DNA from: Paenibacillus_E sp052115445
GTDB taxonomy: Bacteria > Bacillota > Bacilli > Paenibacillales > NBRC-103111
NCBI RefSeq assembly: GCF_052115445.1
Contig: NZ_JBFRGR010000013.1
Coordinates: forward strand, 121,196 to 185,195
Direction of reading: 5' to 3'
DNA length: 64,000 bases
Notes under the pieces: generated by a model
What the model saw: the letters and a program-made list of their open reading frames with translations, nothing else
Told to the model about the DNA's origin: nothing
The model's database searches: none
In this document: positions 1 through 8,344 of the stretch, in pieces
Position numbering within the stretch: position 1 is the stretch's first letter
How the letters are laid out: each line of letters begins with the position of its first letter
Position numbers and translations under genes: made by a program

Positions 1-577
1 CACCATGCTTGTGGGCAATAGCGGCAATTTCCTTGATCGGGTTGATAACGCCGAGCACATTGGACACATACACAATCGAAACAATCTTAGTACGATCGGT
101 AATGGTGTTCTCTACATCTGCAAGGGAGATAGATCCGTCTGGCTGCAGCGGAATATATTTTAAAGTGGCGCCTGATTTCTTAGCAGCTTGCTGCCAAGGG
201 ATCAGGTTACTGTGATGCTCCATCGGTGTAAGGACGATTTCATCGCCTTCACGAAGTACCGATTCAGCAAAGCTAGCTGCCACAATATTGATTGCGGTTG
301 TTGTGCCTCTAGTGAAAATAATTTCCTGCTCACTGGCTGCGCCGATGAACTTAGCCACTTTGGCTCTAGCTCCTTCATACGCATCTGTTGCTCGGGAACC
401 TAGGGTATGAACCCCGCGATGAACGTTCGCATTATCCCACTCGTAGTAATGCTTCAGTGCCTCAATCACCTGAATAGGCTTCTGGGAAGTAGCAGCACTA
501 TCCAAGTAAACCAGAGGATGACCGTTCACTTCTTGCTTCAGAATGGGAAAAAGTTCACGTATCTCGGCAGATATCAT
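1..577 (-). CDS. sufS: Cysteine desulfurase SufS (partial, 3' end outside window)
   Basis: This is the N-terminal 192 residues of a group II cysteine desulfurase, the PLP enzyme that takes sulfur from cysteine for Fe-S cluster assembly. Translating the minus strand from the ATG at 577 gives an uninterrupted frame to the window edge, with family landmarks YLDSAATSQKP (residues 24-34), NVHRGVHTLG (51-60) and the PLP-contacting MEHHSN (119-124). The PLP lysine and the active-site cysteine lie beyond the edge. Its ATG overlaps the TGA of sufD (ATGA), so translation is probably coupled. The order sufC-sufD-sufS is that of Bacillales suf operons, where sufU and sufB normally follow. Confident assignment. 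Confidence 0.95.
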   Translation of the reverse strand, partial: MISAEIRELFPILKQEVNGHPLVYLDSAATSQKPIQVIEALKHYYEWDNANVHRGVHTLGSRATDAYEGARAKVAKFIGAASEQEIIFTRGTTTAINIVAASFAESVLREGDEIVLTPMEHHSNLIPWQQAAKKSGATLKYIPLQPDGSISLADVENTITDRTKIVSIVYVSNVLGVINPIKEIAAIAHKHG

Positions 578-1869
578 TGTCCTAGCTTCCTCTCCACTAA
601 GCTTTGCAGCTGTTCTTCAACGCTCTTAACTGGAATTACGGAAACAACTGGTGCCAAGAATCCGTAAATGATTAAGCGTTGAGCTTCTTCTTTGGTAATC
701 CCACGGGACATTAGGTAGTGAACTTGTTCTGCATTCACTTGCCCAACACTTGCAGCATGACCTGCTTTAACATCATCTTCGTCAATTAGAAGAATCGGGT
801 TCGCGTCTCCGCGAGCTTTCGGGCTAAGCATCAGGACTTTCTCGGTTTGTTGACCGTTACAGCCTTGTGCGCCTTTTTCGATCTTCGTGATTCCGTTGAT
901 AATCGCTGTAGAGCTATCGCGCATAACTGCACGTGTAATCATATCGCTTGTAGACGCTTTGCCCCAATGAACAGCGCGAGTCGTCAAGTTTAATTTCTGT
1001 TCGTGCGTACCCACACAGATTACTTTCGCATCGGAGTCGGAGCCTTTCCCTTTGAGAATAGATGTCGTATCGGACATCGAATTCCCATAGTTCAACTCAC
1101 CAATAACCCATCCAATACGGGAGTCATCTTCAAGAATCGCACGACGATACGTGAGATCTGTTACGGATGCTTCCAAGCTATGAATGGAGGAATAACTAAC
1201 ACGTGAACCTGGTTTTGCAAACACTTCAACGATCCCGTTCTGTACAAGATCTGCGCCCCCAACGGAAGACACGAAGTTGTCTACATACGTAACGGAACTG
1301 AATTGTTCAGCAACGATGAGAACGTGTGGTGCAAACGTAGCTTCTGCATCATCTGCAACAAACAATGCTTGAAGTGGGATATCTACAACAACGTTTTTGG
1401 GCACGTAGATGAAAATACCGCCATTCCACAACGCTGCATGCAAAGCTGTAAGTTGATTTTCATTCGCATGAACAGCTTTCATGAAGTATGGCTTAACCAA
1501 ATCTCCATGCTCACGAACAGCCGTTTCAAGATCTGTGAAAATAACGCCTTGCTGTTTCAAAGCTTCGGAAACTTGATTGTACACGATACCGGAGTTCCGT
1601 TGTACAATCAGGTTTTCGTTATTCGTTAAGCCTTTGGTCACTTCTGGCAATTCATCCAGTGAACTCAAAGCTGCTTGTGATTTATAGGAACCGTAGGCGG
1701 AAATGCTCCAACGGTCGATTCTTGTTTTTTCTAGTATAGGTAATTCCAACGAATTCGCTAATGCTACCCCTTCAGTACGAAGGGCTGTCATCCACTCCGG
1801 CTCTTGCTTGCTGCGGGAGAGCTCAGTAACAGCATTAGTATCGATGGAAAGTGTTGTTTTAGTGCTCAT
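574..1869 (-). CDS. sufD: Fe-S cluster assembly scaffold component SufD
   Basis: SufD forms the SufBCD scaffold with SufC and SufB and helps build Fe-S clusters in the cytoplasm. The 431-residue product has the typical SufB/SufD beta-helix C-terminal half, with stretches such as LLIDEDDVKAGHAASVGQ near the end and a short helical tail. I place the start at 1869 rather than 1881 because GGAGG lies 5 bases upstream of the 1869 ATG, whereas the upstream ATG sits inside that Shine-Dalgarno sequence and has none of its own. It lies 53 bases after sufC and overlaps sufS by 4 bases. No key feature appears broken. Confidence 0.95.
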   Translation of the reverse strand: MSTKTTLSIDTNAVTELSRSKQEPEWMTALRTEGVALANSLELPILEKTRIDRWSISAYGSYKSQAALSSLDELPEVTKGLTNNENLIVQRNSGIVYNQVSEALKQQGVIFTDLETAVREHGDLVKPYFMKAVHANENQLTALHAALWNGGIFIYVPKNVVVDIPLQALFVADDAEATFAPHVLIVAEQFSSVTYVDNFVSSVGGADLVQNGIVEVFAKPGSRVSYSSIHSLEASVTDLTYRRAILEDDSRIGWVIGELNYGNSMSDTTSILKGKGSDSDAKVICVGTHEQKLNLTTRAVHWGKASTSDMITRAVMRDSSTAIINGITKIEKGAQGCNGQQTEKVLMLSPKARGDANPILLIDEDDVKAGHAASVGQVNAEQVHYLMSRGITKEEAQRLIIYGFLAPVVSVIPVKSVEEQLQSLVERKLGQ

Positions 1870-1922
1870 GATTTCCTCCATTTATAAGTATCTTTGACCC
1901 TAAGATCAAAGTCTCTCATCTC

Positions 1923-2753
1923 CTAGTACTTCGGCCCTGGTGTGTTCATTGGAACTTTGAATTCTTCCTCGTCTTGACCAACAGTTTCATCTACAATGCC
2001 AAGTTCTTCTTTGATCCAATCGTAACCTTCCGCTTCCAAACGCTCAGCGAGTTCAGGGCCACCGGATTTCACGATGCGACCTTGCATCATAACATGTACA
2101 AAATCAGGTTTAACGTAGTTCAACAAACGTTGGTAATGCGTAATGATTAAGAATCCACGCTCTTCACTGCGCATCGCATTAACACCTTCAGCAACAATAC
2201 GCAAAGCATCGATATCTAGACCGGAGTCGATTTCATCAAGGATAACGAATTTAGGCTCAAGCAAAAGCATTTGAAGAATTTCATTACGCTTTTTCTCACC
2301 GCCGGAGAAGCCTTCGTTCAAGTAACGGTGCATGAACTCAGGGTTCATTTCCAGTTGCTTCATTTTCGCTTCCATTTGACGAATAAATTTGATCAAAGAA
2401 ATTTCGTTACCTTCACCGCGGCGAACATTCATTGCACTGCGCAAGAAGTCAGCATTCGTTACACCAGTGATTTCGCTTGGGTATTGCATAGCCAAGAACA
2501 AGCCAGCGCGAGCTCTTTCGTCAACAGCCATCTCAAGTACATCTTCGCCATCTAATGTAACAGAGCCCTCTGTTACTTCATATTTCGGGTGACCCATTAA
2601 CGCGGATGCCAATGTACTTTTACCAGTACCGTTCGGCCCCATGATCGCGTGAATTTCGCCGCCTTTAATTTCTANGCTAAGACCTTTCAAAATTTCCTTT
2701 CCTTCGATGGTCGCTTTCAGACCCTCTATTGTAAATGTTGATGAATTTGCCAT
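1923..2753 (-). CDS. sufC: Fe-S cluster assembly ATPase SufC
   Basis: SufC is the ABC-type ATPase that drives conformational change in the SufBCD scaffold. Visible motifs are Walker A GPNGTGKST, the signature FSGGEKKR, Walker B FVILDEIDSGLD and the H-loop ITHYQR, all typical of SufC. The start is set at 2753, where GGAGG precedes the ATG by 10 bases; a longer frame would add an unconvincing N-terminus read from the promoter region. The 276-residue protein carries an acidic tail ending in NTPGPKY. One ambiguous base at 2675 leaves a single unknown residue. First gene of the operon, preceded by a Fur-box-like sequence. Confidence 0.95.
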   Translation of the reverse strand: MANSSTFTIEGLKATIEGKEILKGLSXEIKGGEIHAIMGPNGTGKSTLASALMGHPKYEVTEGSVTLDGEDVLEMAVDERARAGLFLAMQYPSEITGVTNADFLRSAMNVRRGEGNEISLIKFIRQMEAKMKQLEMNPEFMHRYLNEGFSGGEKKRNEILQMLLLEPKFVILDEIDSGLDIDALRIVAEGVNAMRSEERGFLIITHYQRLLNYVKPDFVHVMMQGRIVKSGGPELAERLEAEGYDWIKEELGIVDETVGQDEEEFKVPMNTPGPKY

Positions 2754-2807
2754 TTTCTTTAAGCCTCCATAATGTTTGAGTGTACTAGATAGATGACAAT
2801 CAAATGT

Positions 2808-2847
2808 AATGATTATCACTGATTCTCATTAGAATAATTCTATTATA
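2808..2847 (-). promoter_or_regulatory. suf operon promoter with Fur-box-like element
   Basis: Reading the minus strand, TATAAT at 2847-2842 is a consensus -10. Just downstream lies TGAGAATCAGTGATAATCAT (about 2826-2807), which contains two overlapping copies of the GATAAT/GAGAAT half-site of Bacillales Fur boxes. The -35 (TTTCTT, 17 bases upstream of the -10) is poor. Placement right after the -10, about 55-80 bases upstream of the sufC ATG, fits a repressor site. Fur control is inferred from the sequence match only. Confidence 0.5.
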
Positions 2848-2919
2848 ACTTACTGTAACAAATCAAGAAAGGGCAATTCCATGAAAAAGGCGAGCTTTTT
2901 GTGAAATGCTATGTGAATT

Positions 2920-3489
2920 TTACGCCAAAGTACGTTTTATTTCAGCAACTTGCGCGGTAAATTCTTCCTCATTCAACACAGGGGTCATTTCGGAATCATC
3001 CGGTACCAATGCCTGCAGTTGTATCCATGATTTGCAGCCAATATAGGCCTGTTCGATCTCAATTTGGATCGGTTGGTTCAACGTATAGACCCTTAAAATC
3101 ATTATATGCAGCGGGTTTTTACGTTTCCACTTCAATCGCTCTTCTGTGAAATTTTCTGTCCAAATATGAAAAGGGAATAGCTGATTCAGCTTTTCTTGGT
3201 CGCTGACTTCGATATCTTCCACCATTCGGGCAAATGTATTGATTGTTACGTGTGTATCCTGCGCGCTCCAGTTGACCAACGTTTCATCGATAATCCCGCG
3301 ATACCGCTCTTTCAGCAGTTCTTTTCTCTGATGCTCATATGTTGGATAGAGAAAGAAATCATTCGATTCTACCTGGAAATCTCTTGTTTCTTCAACAATA
3401 CCTCCTTTTCTCATAATAAAAATTTGCGAGCCTGCTTCTAACGCTTTTACCGCAGAGGCCCACTCCTTCAATGCTTTCCCATTCCCCAT
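2920..3489 (-). CDS. DUF1802 family protein
   Basis: A 189-residue soluble protein that I recognise as DUF1802 by its N-terminal pattern: ALKEWASAVKALE, then IMRKGGIVEE (about 24-34), then FFLYPTYEHQRKELL (about 45-59). The family is widespread in Firmicutes and cyanobacteria and has no established reaction. A GAGGGG ribosome site lies about 8 bases upstream of the ATG. It is monocistronic, between the suf promoter and a 55-residue membrane peptide gene. A short A5/T5 hairpin at 2884-2900 could act as a weak terminator. Nothing indicates a role in Fe-S assembly beyond proximity. Confidence 0.75.
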   Translation of the reverse strand: MGNGKALKEWASAVKALEAGSQIFIMRKGGIVEETRDFQVESNDFFLYPTYEHQRKELLKERYRGIIDETLVNWSAQDTHVTINTFARMVEDIEVSDQEKLNQLFPFHIWTENFTEERLKWKRKNPLHIMILRVYTLNQPIQIEIEQAYIGCKSWIQLQALVPDDSEMTPVLNEEEFTAQVAEIKRTLA

Positions 3490-3614
3490 CTCGCCAACCC
3501 CTCGTTCTCCTCATTAATCTATCTATTATAAATAAACTTTGTAAGCAAAACAAATGAAGATTGACATTTTTCAGGAAAAATAAAAAGGAACAGCCCTAAT
3601 AATCGGCCATTCCT

Positions 3615-3782
3615 TTATTTCTTTACATCCTTTTCATACGTAACCTGCATTCGGTTAAACTGATCAAGATTATGTTTCATTGGATTCGGATCATGGGTGC
3701 TGTCGGGAACATCTGCCTGATACGCAAGGAGTAGGAAAATGGTGCACACAGCAATGGCGAATATGACATTCAGAATTTTCAT
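3615..3782 (-). CDS. Small single-pass membrane peptide (55 aa), hypothetical
   Basis: This short frame begins MKILNVIFAIAVC and has one strongly hydrophobic N-terminal segment (about residues 3-20). A hydrophilic tail of about 35 residues follows, rich in Asp, Asn and Gln. An AAGGA ribosome site sits about 10 bases upstream of the ATG. The layout suggests a small membrane protein with its tail outside, or an uncleaved exported peptide. No family was recognised. An imperfect AT-rich inverted repeat (about 3579-3620) overlaps its 3' end and may terminate transcription. The reading frame, ribosome site and membrane segment support a real gene, but no homology was checked. Confidence 0.55.
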   Translation of the reverse strand: MKILNVIFAIAVCTIFLLLAYQADVPDSTHDPNPMKHNLDQFNRMQVTYEKDVKK

Positions 3783-3872
3783 CCATTTCACATCCTTTGA
3801 AATCGTCTGTCTCTAGGATAATGGAGTTTCATATCGTGAATGTTTGTTCGAATTAAAGATTGTGTAAATTTC

Positions 3873-4331
3873 TCATCCCAGGAATGATTGCAGCATCCAG
3901 CGATGCTTTTCCAAAGAAGTTTGGATCGCCAAAAGCATATCTGATGTGGTATCGTCACTCGCTTCCTCACAAATCTGCATGCCCGCCTTCAACTCTTGCG
4001 TAAGGATCGTGAAATCTTCTATAATCGCTTCAACCATTTTCGTAGCAGTTTCTGTTCCGGATGCTTCCTTTAGCGAAGAAATCTCTAAGTAGGCTTTCAT
4101 CGTAGCGGCAGGTTGACCGCCAATCGCCAGTAATCGTTCAGCCAACTCATCCACATGCAGCGCAGCTTCATTGTAGAGTTCTTCAAATTTTACATGAAGC
4201 GTAAAAAATTGATTCCCTTTTACATACCAATGAAAATTATGAAGCTTAACGAACAGTAAATTCCAGTTAGAAATTTGCTTATTAAGAACAGTTTGAATGG
4301 ATTGCGTTGAAACTAATGTTGCGCTCGTCAT
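3873..4331 (-). CDS. dps: Dps-family ferritin-like DNA protection protein
   Basis: Dps proteins form 12-subunit shells that oxidise and store iron and protect DNA from peroxide. The 152-residue product has the ferroxidase pattern at subunit interfaces: LHNFHWY (30-36), LHVKFEELYNEA (45-56) and HVDELAERLLAIGG (59-72), supplying the conserved His, Glu and Asp ligands. AGGAGG lies 6 bases before the ATG. It is transcribed divergently from mtnK. No clear PerR box was found upstream, so peroxide control is not supported by sequence. Length and motifs are normal for the family. Confidence 0.93.
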   Translation of the reverse strand: MTSATLVSTQSIQTVLNKQISNWNLLFVKLHNFHWYVKGNQFFTLHVKFEELYNEAALHVDELAERLLAIGGQPAATMKAYLEISSLKEASGTETATKMVEAIIEDFTILTQELKAGMQICEEASDDTTSDMLLAIQTSLEKHRWMLQSFLG

Positions 4332-4455
4332 TTAAATCCTCCTTCTTTTTGCCTAAAATCGTCCTTGTACACGCTAATTTACGTTAATCTCGCGGATTTT
4401 ATGTAAAATAAACGACATTTCTGAAAAGTGTATTTCATGCGGAAACAATTTGTCT

Positions 4456-4508
4456 TATACTAGGTAAAGACAATTAATACTCAGTAAATTAGTTGGAATT
4501 AATTCCAA
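4456..4508 (+). promoter_or_regulatory. mtnKA promoter region with a perfect 16-bp palindrome
   Basis: TATACT at 4456-4461 is a plausible -10 for mtnK. About 30 bases downstream, TTGGAATTAATTCCAA (4493-4508) is a perfect 16-bp palindrome, a good operator candidate in the leader. A small GTCAG/CTGAC hairpin (4532-4545) follows just before the AGGAGG ribosome site. I looked for the S-box (SAM) riboswitch often found in front of Bacillus mtnKA and saw no sequence resembling it. One ambiguous base lies at 4519. Confidence 0.5.
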
Positions 4509-4568
4509 TCACTTTAGANGACGCTTACGAAGTCAGTTTTCTGACGAAAACATTTAGGAGGTTCATCC

Positions 4569-5789
4569 ATGTCCACTTATCATCCGTTATCGGAAGTGCA
4601 AGCCATCGAATACGCACGCCTTATTCCGCAATTATTTCAACCAGGTTCTGATCTAGTCAGCCAAGAAATCGGGGATGGGAATTTAAACCTCGTATTTCGT
4701 ATAACAGAAGCTGCTACAGGAAAAAGTATTATTTTGAAACAAGCTCTACCTTACGCCAAAGTTGTAGGGGAATCCTGGCCGCTGACGCTCGATCGTGCGC
4801 GTATTGAAAGCGAAGCATTGATCATTGAAGAAGGGCTCGTGCCAGACCTAGTCCCCCATGTGTACGCCTATGATGCAGACCTAGCGCTAACTGTGATGGA
4901 AGACTTAAGTGATCACGTGATTATGCGCAGAGGGTTGATTGAAGGTAACCAATACCCGCTTTTTGCTGAACATATTGGGCGCTTTCTAGCTAATACGTTA
5001 TTCTTCACTTCAGATTTAGGCAAAAATCAACAAGAGAAAAAGATTCAACTTGGACGCTTCATCAACCCTGAACTTTGCAAAATCACGGAAGATTTGATCT
5101 TCGATGATCCATACCGTGATGCGGAAACAAATAATTTTGAAGCAGCTATCCGTGATGCAACGGAACAACTTTGGGCAGATAATGAGCTTCACTTCGAAGT
5201 TGCGATTCTGCGCAACAAATTTTTAACTGAGGCGCAAGCCCTGCTTCATGGCGATTTGCATACAGGGAGCATTTTCATCAAACCCGATTCTACGAAAGTG
5301 ATTGACCCTGAATTCGCTTATTATGGCCCTATGGGTTTCGATATCGGAGCCGTTCTCGCCAACCTCTTGCTTAACTTTGCTGCGCAAGAAGGTTGGAGTA
5401 AGGATGAAGAAAGCCGTTCCGCTTTCCGTGCTTATTTAACACAAACCATTAAGGACGTATGGACGCACTTTGAAGAAAACTTCCGCGCCCTATGGAATGA
5501 GCACGGCGTTGACCGCGTATTTACCGCTCCGGGTTTTCAAGATTATTACATGATAAACTTGCTGCGTGATACNGTCGGATTCGCAGGAGCCAAAATGGTC
5601 CGCCGCGTAGTGGGTCTTGCCCACGTCGCCGATATCGATAAAATCGAAGATGCTGCTGCAAGAGAACGCGCTCAGCGTATGGCGTTAATGATCGGCACGG
5701 CCAGCATTCGAGCTAACCGTCAGGTAACGACGATTGATGAACTAATAGCAATCGCAACACGAGCAGCAGAAAGAGGTTTTGTACTATGA
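4569..5789 (+). CDS. mtnK: S-methyl-5-thioribose kinase
   Basis: MtnK phosphorylates methylthioribose (from methylthioadenosine, a by-product of polyamine and other SAM-dependent pathways) to methylthioribose-1-phosphate, the first committed step of the Bacillus methionine salvage route. The 406-residue length is typical. The phosphotransferase-like catalytic core is clear: LLHGDLHTGSI (about 225-235) and VIDPEFAYYGPMGFDIG (about 241-257). AGGAGG lies 7 bases upstream of the ATG. Its stop overlaps mtnA by 4 bases (ATGA), so the two are coupled. One ambiguous base at 5573 leaves one unknown residue. Confidence 0.95.
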   Translation: MSTYHPLSEVQAIEYARLIPQLFQPGSDLVSQEIGDGNLNLVFRITEAATGKSIILKQALPYAKVVGESWPLTLDRARIESEALIIEEGLVPDLVPHVYAYDADLALTVMEDLSDHVIMRRGLIEGNQYPLFAEHIGRFLANTLFFTSDLGKNQQEKKIQLGRFINPELCKITEDLIFDDPYRDAETNNFEAAIRDATEQLWADNELHFEVAILRNKFLTEAQALLHGDLHTGSIFIKPDSTKVIDPEFAYYGPMGFDIGAVLANLLLNFAAQEGWSKDEESRSAFRAYLTQTIKDVWTHFEENFRALWNEHGVDRVFTAPGFQDYYMINLLRDXVGFAGAKMVRRVVGLAHVADIDKIEDAAARERAQRMALMIGTASIRANRQVTTIDELIAIATRAAERGFVL

Positions 5790-6862
5790 CGACTACGAAT
5801 GATGTAAAAGATGAAGTGCAAGGTGCTTTGCAATCCTTGCGCTGGAATGGCCAGCAGCTGGATTTGCTGGATCAACGACTGCTGCCAGAGGAGATTGTTT
5901 ATTTGCCGCTGGAGACACCAATTGAGGTGTGGGAAGCGATTCGGCACTTGAAGGTTCGCGGCGCACCTGCGATTGGGATCGCCGCCGCGTACGGGGTATA
6001 TCTTGGCATCCGCGGCGTGGATGCTGCGGTTGATGGGCTTCTGGAAGAAGTCCAGAAGCAAGCGGATTACCTGGCGACGTCACGTCCGACAGCGGTGAAC
6101 TTGTTCTGGGCGCTCGATCGCATGCGTGCGAGAGCGGGAGCTTTGGCATCCGAGGGCGTGAGCCCGGATGCGTTCAAGGCTGCGCTTCTGACAGAAGCGC
6201 AAGTGATTCAGGCGGAGGACGAAGACACCAACCGCCGTATTGGCGAACATGCGCTCACGCTGTTCGAGGATGGGTTCGGCGTGCTGACGCACTGCAACGC
6301 CGGCGGTTTGGCTACCGCCAAGTACGGCACGGCGCTAGCGCCGTTCTACTTGGCGAAGGAGCAAGGGCTGAACATCAAAGTGTTCGCCGATGAAACACGG
6401 CCCGTGCTGCAAGGCGCGCGGCTCACGGCTTTTGAACTGCAGCAGGCAGGCGTAGACGTCACGCTGATCTGTGACAACATGGCCGGCGCGGTCATGGCGA
6501 AGGGCTGGATTCAAGCGGTCATCGTCGGAACGGACCGTGTTGCGGCGAACGGCGATGTAGCCAACAAAATCGGCACCTACAGCGTAGCTGTGCTGGCGAA
6601 GGCGCATGGCATCCCGTTCTATGTGGCAAGTCCATTGTCGACGATCGACTTGAACACGCCGACTGGCGGCGATATCCCGATCGAGGAGCGCCATGAGGAC
6701 GAGATCACGCAAGGATTTGGCAAACGCACAGCACCTGTTGGCGTGAAAGTGTTCAATCCGGCGTTTGATGTGACGCCAAACGAGTATGTAACCGCGATTA
6801 TCACGGAAAAAGGTATCGTTCAGGCACCTTATGGTGAAAACCTGCGTAAGCTTTTCGAATAG
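5786..6862 (+). CDS. mtnA: S-methyl-5-thioribose-1-phosphate isomerase
   Basis: MtnA converts methylthioribose-1-phosphate to methylthioribulose-1-phosphate. The 358-residue protein has the family signature RGAPAIGIAAAYGVYLG (59-75), the catalytic cysteine in THCNAGG (Cys170), ADETRPVLQGARLT (201-214) and the catalytic aspartate in GTDRVAANGD (Asp250). It is translationally coupled to mtnK. From about 5950 to 6700 the gene is clearly more GC-rich than mtnK, which may reflect different codon pressure or a different history. Later pathway genes (mtnBCDE/W) are not in the window. Confidence 0.95.
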   Translation: MTTTNDVKDEVQGALQSLRWNGQQLDLLDQRLLPEEIVYLPLETPIEVWEAIRHLKVRGAPAIGIAAAYGVYLGIRGVDAAVDGLLEEVQKQADYLATSRPTAVNLFWALDRMRARAGALASEGVSPDAFKAALLTEAQVIQAEDEDTNRRIGEHALTLFEDGFGVLTHCNAGGLATAKYGTALAPFYLAKEQGLNIKVFADETRPVLQGARLTAFELQQAGVDVTLICDNMAGAVMAKGWIQAVIVGTDRVAANGDVANKIGTYSVAVLAKAHGIPFYVASPLSTIDLNTPTGGDIPIEERHEDEITQGFGKRTAPVGVKVFNPAFDVTPNEYVTAIITEKGIVQAPYGENLRKLFE

Positions 6863-6882
6863 ATCCTCGTTGGATGAACTTT

Positions 6883-7066
6883 AGATGGAAAAAGTCCATT
6901 TAAATTCATCAACTTCAGCTTAGATATAAGTTTAGATGGAAAAACTCCAGTTAAATTCCGGCTATCTGCTTCTTTTGCGGAGAAAGCCGAAAAATAGCTG
7001 GAGTTTTTCCAGTTATTTGGCTTAAAGTGCGAAATCGGAGCGAAATAGCTGTATGTTTTCCAGTTA
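6883..7066 (+). repeat. Cluster of four copies of a short inverted-repeat element
   Basis: Four related segments carry the core TGGAAAA(A)-N-T-C/A-CA with flanking AT-rich arms. Two are in direct orientation (6883-6905 and 6933-6960) and two inverted (about 6990-7017 and 7041-7066). A typical copy contains AACTGGAAAAACTCCAGC, which can fold into a small hairpin. The same element recurs at 63770-63847, so it is dispersed. No coding frame covers this stretch. It is likely non-coding intergenic repeat DNA after mtnA and may also help terminate transcription. Confidence 0.65.
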
Positions 7067-7125
7067 GTAGGGTGCTAGCGTATGGCGGCTAGTTGGTGGG
7101 TTGCGGAGGCTGATTTGTGTGGTGA

Positions 7126-7223
7126 TTGGAGTAGCTAGAGGGTTCAGATGTGATTGAGATGCTAGAAATAAGTTTGCTGATGTGCTAACTGCTGTTTTGA
7201 GGTGGTTGGAGTAGCTAGAGGGT
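7126..7223. repeat. Pair of 18-bp direct repeats in a non-coding stretch
   Basis: TTGGAGTAGCTAGAGGGT occurs at 7126-7143 and again at 7206-7223, exactly 80 bases apart. The surrounding 7067-7285 region has no convincing coding frame or ribosome site, is rich in TG/GAG words, and resembles the non-coding tail at 63.4-63.7 kb. This may be a decayed tandem duplication. Confidence 0.5.
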
Positions 7224-7285
7224 CGTTGAGAATGAGGTACTGGATGTGCTAGATTGCTAATGTGCAGGAGTGCATGACTAAATTA

Positions 7286-7339
7286 CCAAACAGAGCTGTC
7301 CAGAAGTAGATTCTCTACTTTACGGACAGCTCTGTTTGG
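7286..7339 (-). terminator. Strong hairpin terminator of the AraC regulator gene
   Basis: A perfect 16-bp stem (CCAAACAGAGCTGTCC at 7286-7301 with its complement at 7324-7339) encloses a second inverted repeat, AGTAGA/TCTACT. It lies 1 base beyond the stop of the minus-strand AraC gene. The T-tract is weak in both directions, so it may also insulate against readthrough from mtnA. Confidence 0.75.
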
Positions 7340-7340
7340 G

Positions 7341-8309
7341 TTACATCGTGCTCGCGTGTTGAAGCATTGTATTCTCGCGGTAGGCATTAGGCGTTGTGCC
7401 GTGCGCCTTCTTAAATACATAGTGCAAGTAATTGCTGGACGTGAAGCCGCTGCGCTCGGCAATTTTCTCCAGCGTCAGCGTGGTTTGCAGCAGCTCGCTG
7501 CATACGAATTTAAGGCGAATCTGCTCCAAGTATTCGCTGAAGGAAACATTAGCCTTCTCCTTGAAAATCCGTTGAAGCTGCCTAGAACTAATCTGCACGC
7601 GTTCTGCAACTCCCTCCAAGGTCAGAGGACGACGGAAGTTGTCCGTAATGAATTGAACCGCCATCTGATAGCGATAGTTCTTCATATCACGGGCTGGCAG
7701 ATTAACACCCTGCTGTTCCGGTTTATATGCACTAACGGTTCTTAATAGCATCTGGATGATGGACTGTTTAATAACGGTGTACTGACCTAACTGGTTGTTC
7801 CGCCAAGCTTCATAAGCGACAAGGAAGCATTTCATCGCTTCATGGCGATCCACTGCAGGCGTATGGGGCAGCTCGCTAAGCTGTCCGATACACGCTTCAG
7901 CTTCTGCCATCTCCCATTCCTCTCCCCAACCAGAGGAGGACATCGCGGAGGTTCCTGCTTCTTCCTGATCCGATAGTTTCACAATATCCACGTGGAGACA
8001 TAGTTCGCCCATCGCTTCATGCTCATCCGCTTCTTGCCGATGAATGACACCAGGTGCCGTGACGTAGAGCAGTCCTTCATGGAGTGGATGTGTAATCCNA
8101 TCTAGAATTACTCTCCCTTTGCCGCAAGGGATATAGTGAATCTCATATTCGGAATGTTGATGATAATTTACGATGGCTCCAGCTGGAAAGGAAGTCAGAT
8201 GACAACGCAATACTCGAATTCCGTAAGCTCCCCAACGGAAGCTTAATTCCAGACGATCTAACGCCATCGGATTTTCTAGCATAGGTTCGAAGTAAAAGGG
8301 TTGACTCAT
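7341..8309 (-). CDS. AraC-family transcriptional regulator with N-terminal cupin domain
   Basis: A 322-residue regulator. Residues about 30-110 form an AraC-type ligand-binding cupin (YHQHSEYEIHYIP at about 50-62). The last 100 residues carry two AraC helix-turn-helix motifs (LEGVAERVQISSRQLQRIF and LEKIAERSGFTSSNYLHYVF), ending in the usual TPNAYR. It probably senses a sugar or sugar derivative. It lies 35 bases downstream of a Gfo/Idh/MocA dehydrogenase on the same strand, so it may be cotranscribed and control that enzyme. One ambiguous base at 8099 leaves one residue unknown. The specific ligand cannot be inferred. Confidence 0.85.
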   Translation of the reverse strand: MSQPFYFEPMLENPMALDRLELSFRWGAYGIRVLRCHLTSFPAGAIVNYHQHSEYEIHYIPCGKGRVILDXITHPLHEGLLYVTAPGVIHRQEADEHEAMGELCLHVDIVKLSDQEEAGTSAMSSSGWGEEWEMAEAEACIGQLSELPHTPAVDRHEAMKCFLVAYEAWRNNQLGQYTVIKQSIIQMLLRTVSAYKPEQQGVNLPARDMKNYRYQMAVQFITDNFRRPLTLEGVAERVQISSRQLQRIFKEKANVSFSEYLEQIRLKFVCSELLQTTLTLEKIAERSGFTSSNYLHYVFKKAHGTTPNAYRENTMLQHASTM

Positions 8310-8344
8310 AGGGGAAACACCGCTTCCTTTCCAGATGGTGAGGA

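Noticed and set aside
4441..4568. SAM (S-box) riboswitch before mtnKA
   Set aside because: No sequence resembling the S-box core or its conserved helices was visible; only a palindrome and a small hairpin are present.
6080..6712. Long opposite-strand frames within mtnA
   Set aside because: They arise from the GC-rich third positions of mtnA and have no ribosome site or protein-like composition.
6883..7066. CRISPR-like repeats
   Set aside because: Copies are few, unevenly spaced, in both orientations and divergent, and there are no cas genes.
7067..7285. Possible small genes in the TG-rich stretch after mtnA
   Set aside because: No frame has a ribosome site or sensible composition; direct repeats suggest non-coding DNA.
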